8,155 nt of DNA from the NCBI GenBank assembly GCA_026552835.1, contig JAPMTY010000068.1, positions 1-8,155 on the forward strand. The letters run 5' to 3'. How positions within the stretch are numbered: the first letter of the stretch is position 1; each line of letters opens with the position of its first letter. The notes under the pieces are model-generated. The model was not told the origin of the DNA. It made no database searches and saw only the letters and a list, made by a program, of their open reading frames with translations. This stretch comes from Candidatus Methanoperedens sp. Its GTDB lineage: Archaea; Halobacteriota; Methanosarcinia; Methanosarcinales; Methanoperedenaceae. Positions 7,917-8,155 of this stretch are shown piece after piece. The translations under genes and the position numbers were made by a program.

Positions 7917-8155
7917 GTAGCGGGCATGCCTCAGGTCGTAGTCCCTTCCGCTGTCCGGTTGACCGCAGGCTCGCCTCCGCCCCGCGCCCCCATGAGCGTT
8001 AGTTGTTCACGGGCGGTTTGCTCCCTTCCGGGCCTAGACCTTTGTCCGCAATTAAGATACAAAAACCTTCCTTCAGGAAAGCCCTTGCACCGACACTAGC
8101 CCCACAGGACGGGGTTTCACAGTAGAACCTGCGGGCCGGGCAACAGTCAAAACTT
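7917..8155 (-). ncRNA. Archaeal SRP RNA (7S RNA), 5' end outside the window
   Basis: Read on the minus strand, the segment contains the SRP domain IV (helix 8) core GGUCUAGGCCCGGAAGGGAG followed by CAAACC (about 8039-8014). Its GGAA tetraloop lies at 8029-8026 and is closed by CCC/GGG. This is the SRP54-binding site of the signal recognition particle RNA. Long-range pairing supports helix 5: CCGCAGG (8134-8128) with CCUGCGG (7969-7963), and nested inside it CCCCG (8114-8110) with CGGGG (7984-7980). CUUUCC/GGAAGG around 8080-8065, with a GAAG-like loop, is the likely helix 6, the SRP19 site. About 105 nt follow the tetraloop, as expected for an archaeal RNA of about 300 nt. The first 50-70 nt (Alu-like domain) are therefore beyond the window. 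The 3' end is estimated near 7917-7921. A bacterial 4.5S RNA is ruled out by the extent of flanking structure. Confidence 0.85.

Noticed and set aside
7917..8155. RNase P RNA or tmRNA as the identity of the structured RNA
   Set aside because: I found no RNase P signatures (GAGGAAAGUCC, ACAGAA) and no tmRNA tRNA-like ends, whereas the GGAA tetraloop core of SRP helix 8 is clear.

Overview
The window looks like a chromosomal segment of a methane-cycling euryarchaeon of the order Methanosarcinales, most likely an ANME-2d / 'Candidatus Methanoperedens'-like methanotroph. Three things point there: an AIR-synthase-like protein of the methanogenesis-marker-2 type; a very large multihaem c-type cytochrome that carries Methanosarcinales-type S-layer domain sequence; and the 3' two-thirds of an archaeal-type SRP (7S) RNA. 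The genus is an inference. The gene families and motifs are read directly.

Bases 1-3629 hold four closely spaced + strand genes: the C-terminal part of a SAM hydroxide adenosyltransferase (cut by the window edge), queA, a bacterial-type tgt, and the marker-2-like protein. Gaps are 25, 6 and 25 bp, so they are probably co-transcribed. QueA and Tgt form a queuosine tRNA-modification pair, which is notable in an archaeal setting, where the related enzyme normally makes archaeosine instead. Aligned by hand to the Zymomonas mobilis enzyme, Tgt keeps every catalytic, preQ1-binding and zinc residue I could place.

Bases 3630-3744 are the one clearly regulatory intergenic stretch. They hold a pair of CACTAAT direct repeats 22 bp apart, the second inside a perfect inverted repeat, then a TATA-like box and a GGGG ribosome-binding site.

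Bases 3745-7881 encode a 1378-residue secreted, membrane-anchored cytochrome. Its order is: signal peptide, Ig-like domain, a haem-dense and asparagine-rich region with 14 CXXCH motifs, two S-layer-like half-domains with a single CXXCH between them, a second haem cluster of four CXXCH, another Ig-like domain, and a C-terminal membrane helix with a basic tail. In total there are 19 CXXCH, one CX4CH and one CX6CH. The architecture fits an electron conduit embedded in or crossing the S-layer, as proposed for ANME-2 extracellular electron transfer.

Bases 7882-7918 are an AT-rich convergent terminator region. From about 7917 to the window end, the minus strand encodes the SRP RNA, whose 5' Alu-domain end lies outside the window. 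I found no tRNA, CRISPR, insertion sequence or broken gene.
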